Assembly (NCBI RefSeq): GCF_017744955.1
Contig: NZ_JAGIAG010000005.1
Coordinates: forward strand, 248,001 to 312,000
Length of the DNA: 64,000 bases
Source of the DNA: Dokdonella sp.
GTDB taxonomy: Bacteria; Pseudomonadota; Gammaproteobacteria; Xanthomonadales; Rhodanobacteraceae
Reading direction: 5' to 3'
The position numbers and the translations under genes were made by a program. Below the pieces are notes generated by a model. The model did no database searches and was not told where the DNA came from. It was given only the letters and a program-made list of their open reading frames with translations. Positions 63,234 to 64,000 of this stretch are shown one piece after another (the stretch's first letter is position 1; the number at the start of each line of letters is the position of its first letter).

Positions 63234-63540
63234 CACCTCTCCCGCTCGCGGGAGAGGTCGCGCCGAAGGCGCGGGTGAGGGGAATCGGAGTGAAGCGCTT
63301 CACTCCGGGTCTCCCTCATCCGGCCCTTCGGGCCACCTTCTCCCACCAGTGGGAGAAGGAAAGCGAAGCTCCCCACCTCTCCCGCTCGCGGGAGAGGTCG
63401 CGCCGCAGGTGCAGGTGAGGGTTTTCGGAGTGGAGCGTTTCACTCCGGGTCTCCCTCATCCGGCCCTTCGGGCCACCTTCTCCCACCAGTGGGAGAAGGA
63501 AAGCGAAGCTGCTTACCTCTCCCGCTCGCGGGAGAAGGGA
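63234..63540. repeat. 140-bp tandem palindromic repeat, two copies and a partial third
   Basis: Units begin at 63234, 63374 and 63514, exactly 140 bp apart. Each has a set of hairpins in order: CTCTCCCGCTCGCGGGAGAG; GGAGTGAAGCGCTTCACTCC (imperfect in copy 2); CGGCCCTTCGGGCC; CTTCTCCCACCAGTGGGAGA. The third copy keeps only the first hairpin. It lies between the reductase promoter region and the terminator at 63596. Confidence 0.9.
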
Positions 63541-63595
63541 CAGCATCACTCCGGCACGCACCCCAAATGCCGAACGGGAGTTGCCTTCGAGACAG

Positions 63596-63633
63596 AAAAA
63601 ACCCGCCATTCCCGAGGGAGGGAAATGGCGGGT
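63596..63633 (-). terminator. Intrinsic terminator
   Basis: ACCCGCCATT and AATGGCGGGT form a perfect 10-bp stem with an 13-nt-range loop. On the minus strand it is followed by TTTTTT. It lies about 32 bp past the stop of the partial gene at the right edge. Confidence 0.85.
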
Positions 63634-63664
63634 AGAGCGAGACCGCTCCGATTCCGAGAGATCG

Positions 63665-64000
63665 CTACGGCGTGACGGTGAGCTTGATCGGGATCAACGT
63701 GATCGGCTTGGCCGGATCGTTGCTCGCCACGCAGAGCTGGCCGATGTGCTCGCCGGCGGTGAGACCGGTCGCGTCGATCGACAACTGGACGTTCTGCGTG
63801 ACGCCGGCGCCGACCGCTCCCGAGCTCGTCGCCGGAGTCGCCCAGCTCGGCGTGCACTGGCGATCGGCGGTGCCGATCATCGCCGCGTCGTAGTGGCCGT
63901 CCCAGCTCGCGCTGATGCCTTCCCAGGCCGCGTTGGCCGGATCGCCGCCGAACTCCGGATCGTTGTTGAAGGCCTGGCCCATGCCGTTCGCCTGCACGCC
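63665..64000 (-). CDS. C-terminal part of a secreted protein (partial)
   Basis: The minus-strand frame is open at the right edge, so 111 codons plus the stop are seen. ATSSGAVGAGVTQNVQLSID and GEHIGQLCVASNDPAKPITL, ending PIKLTVTP, form a beta-sandwich of the ASPM/Hydin- or BACON-like type common at the end of secreted bacterial proteases and adhesins. It lacks the F-x-D-G-F tail. A strong terminator follows. The main domain lies outside the window. Confidence 0.7.
   Translation of the reverse strand, partial: GVQANGMGQAFNNDPEFGGDPANAAWEGISASWDGHYDAAMIGTADRQCTPSWATPATSSGAVGAGVTQNVQLSIDATGLTAGEHIGQLCVASNDPAKPITLIPIKLTVTP

Noticed and set aside
63234..63540. Regular repeats suggesting a CRISPR array
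   Set aside because: Units are 140 bp of near-identical sequence with several hairpins; there are no unique spacers and no cas genes.

Overview
The window is GC-rich DNA from one bacterial chromosome, most likely a gammaproteobacterium of the Lysobacterales (Xanthomonadales), perhaps a Dokdonella/Rhodanobacter-like member. The reasons are the type II secretion cluster ordered G-H-I-J-K-L-M-N, the divergent tesA / ybbA-ybbP locus, the RegB/RegA pair, secreted proteins ending in an F-x-[DN]-G-F-[DE] tail, and many palindromic intergenic repeats. I saw no rRNA, tRNA, CRISPR array, insertion sequence or prophage. The taxonomic call is inference.

Layout. 1-6.3 kb: the C-terminal part of a secreted carboxypeptidase-regulatory-like repeat protein, rlmI, a DUF255 thioredoxin-fold protein and a secreted SdrD-B/DUF11 protein. 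6.7-11.2 kb: lemA with two TPM-domain genes, a TerC-family membrane protein, diacylglycerol kinase and a PAP2 phosphatase. 11-19.4 kb is a signalling block: a winged-helix/Ser-Thr kinase/TPR receptor, a CpxRA-like pair and the redox pair RegB-RegA. 19.4-22.2 kb: a five-gene overlapping operon, parD-parE-HipA-like kinase-DUF3037-AlkZ-like protein. 22.3-28.1 kb: isoaspartyl peptidase, another two-component pair and a periplasmic M3 peptidase. 28.2-32.1 kb: tesA divergent from ybbA-ybbP. 32.1-39.8 kb: small envelope proteins, two DUF4097 proteins, and two large secreted proteins carrying the tail motif. 39.8-46.2 kb: mazG, cysQ, nudE, an ECF sigma factor with its FecR-like partner, a secreted intradiol-dioxygenase-like protein and an inositol-monophosphatase-family gene. 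46.2-51.9 kb: gspN to gspG on the minus strand. 52-57 kb: bioA, a hydrolase remnant, a nucleotidyltransferase pair, an FG-GAP protein and rsmE. 57-61.6 kb: two two-gene cassettes of a signal-less putative wall-degrading protein plus an overlapping exported protein, flanking a secreted GH5 enzyme. 61.7-64 kb: a HAD-hydrolase remnant, a ferredoxin-reductase-like flavoprotein, a 140-bp tandem repeat, a terminator and the 3' part of a secreted-protein gene.

Three themes link the window. First, export: half of the type II secretion system lies here with five probable substrates that share one C-terminal tail. Second, palindromic repeats have entered coding DNA: three 104-105-bp elements encode the cleaved leaders of GspH, GspI and GspJ, and a 78-bp element sits in frame inside bioA. 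Third, there are several conflict-type modules: parDE with a HipA-like kinase, a nucleotidyltransferase pair, and the two effector/immunity-like cassettes. Start positions follow ribosome-binding sites and family lengths; functions are assigned from remembered family motifs, with no database search.
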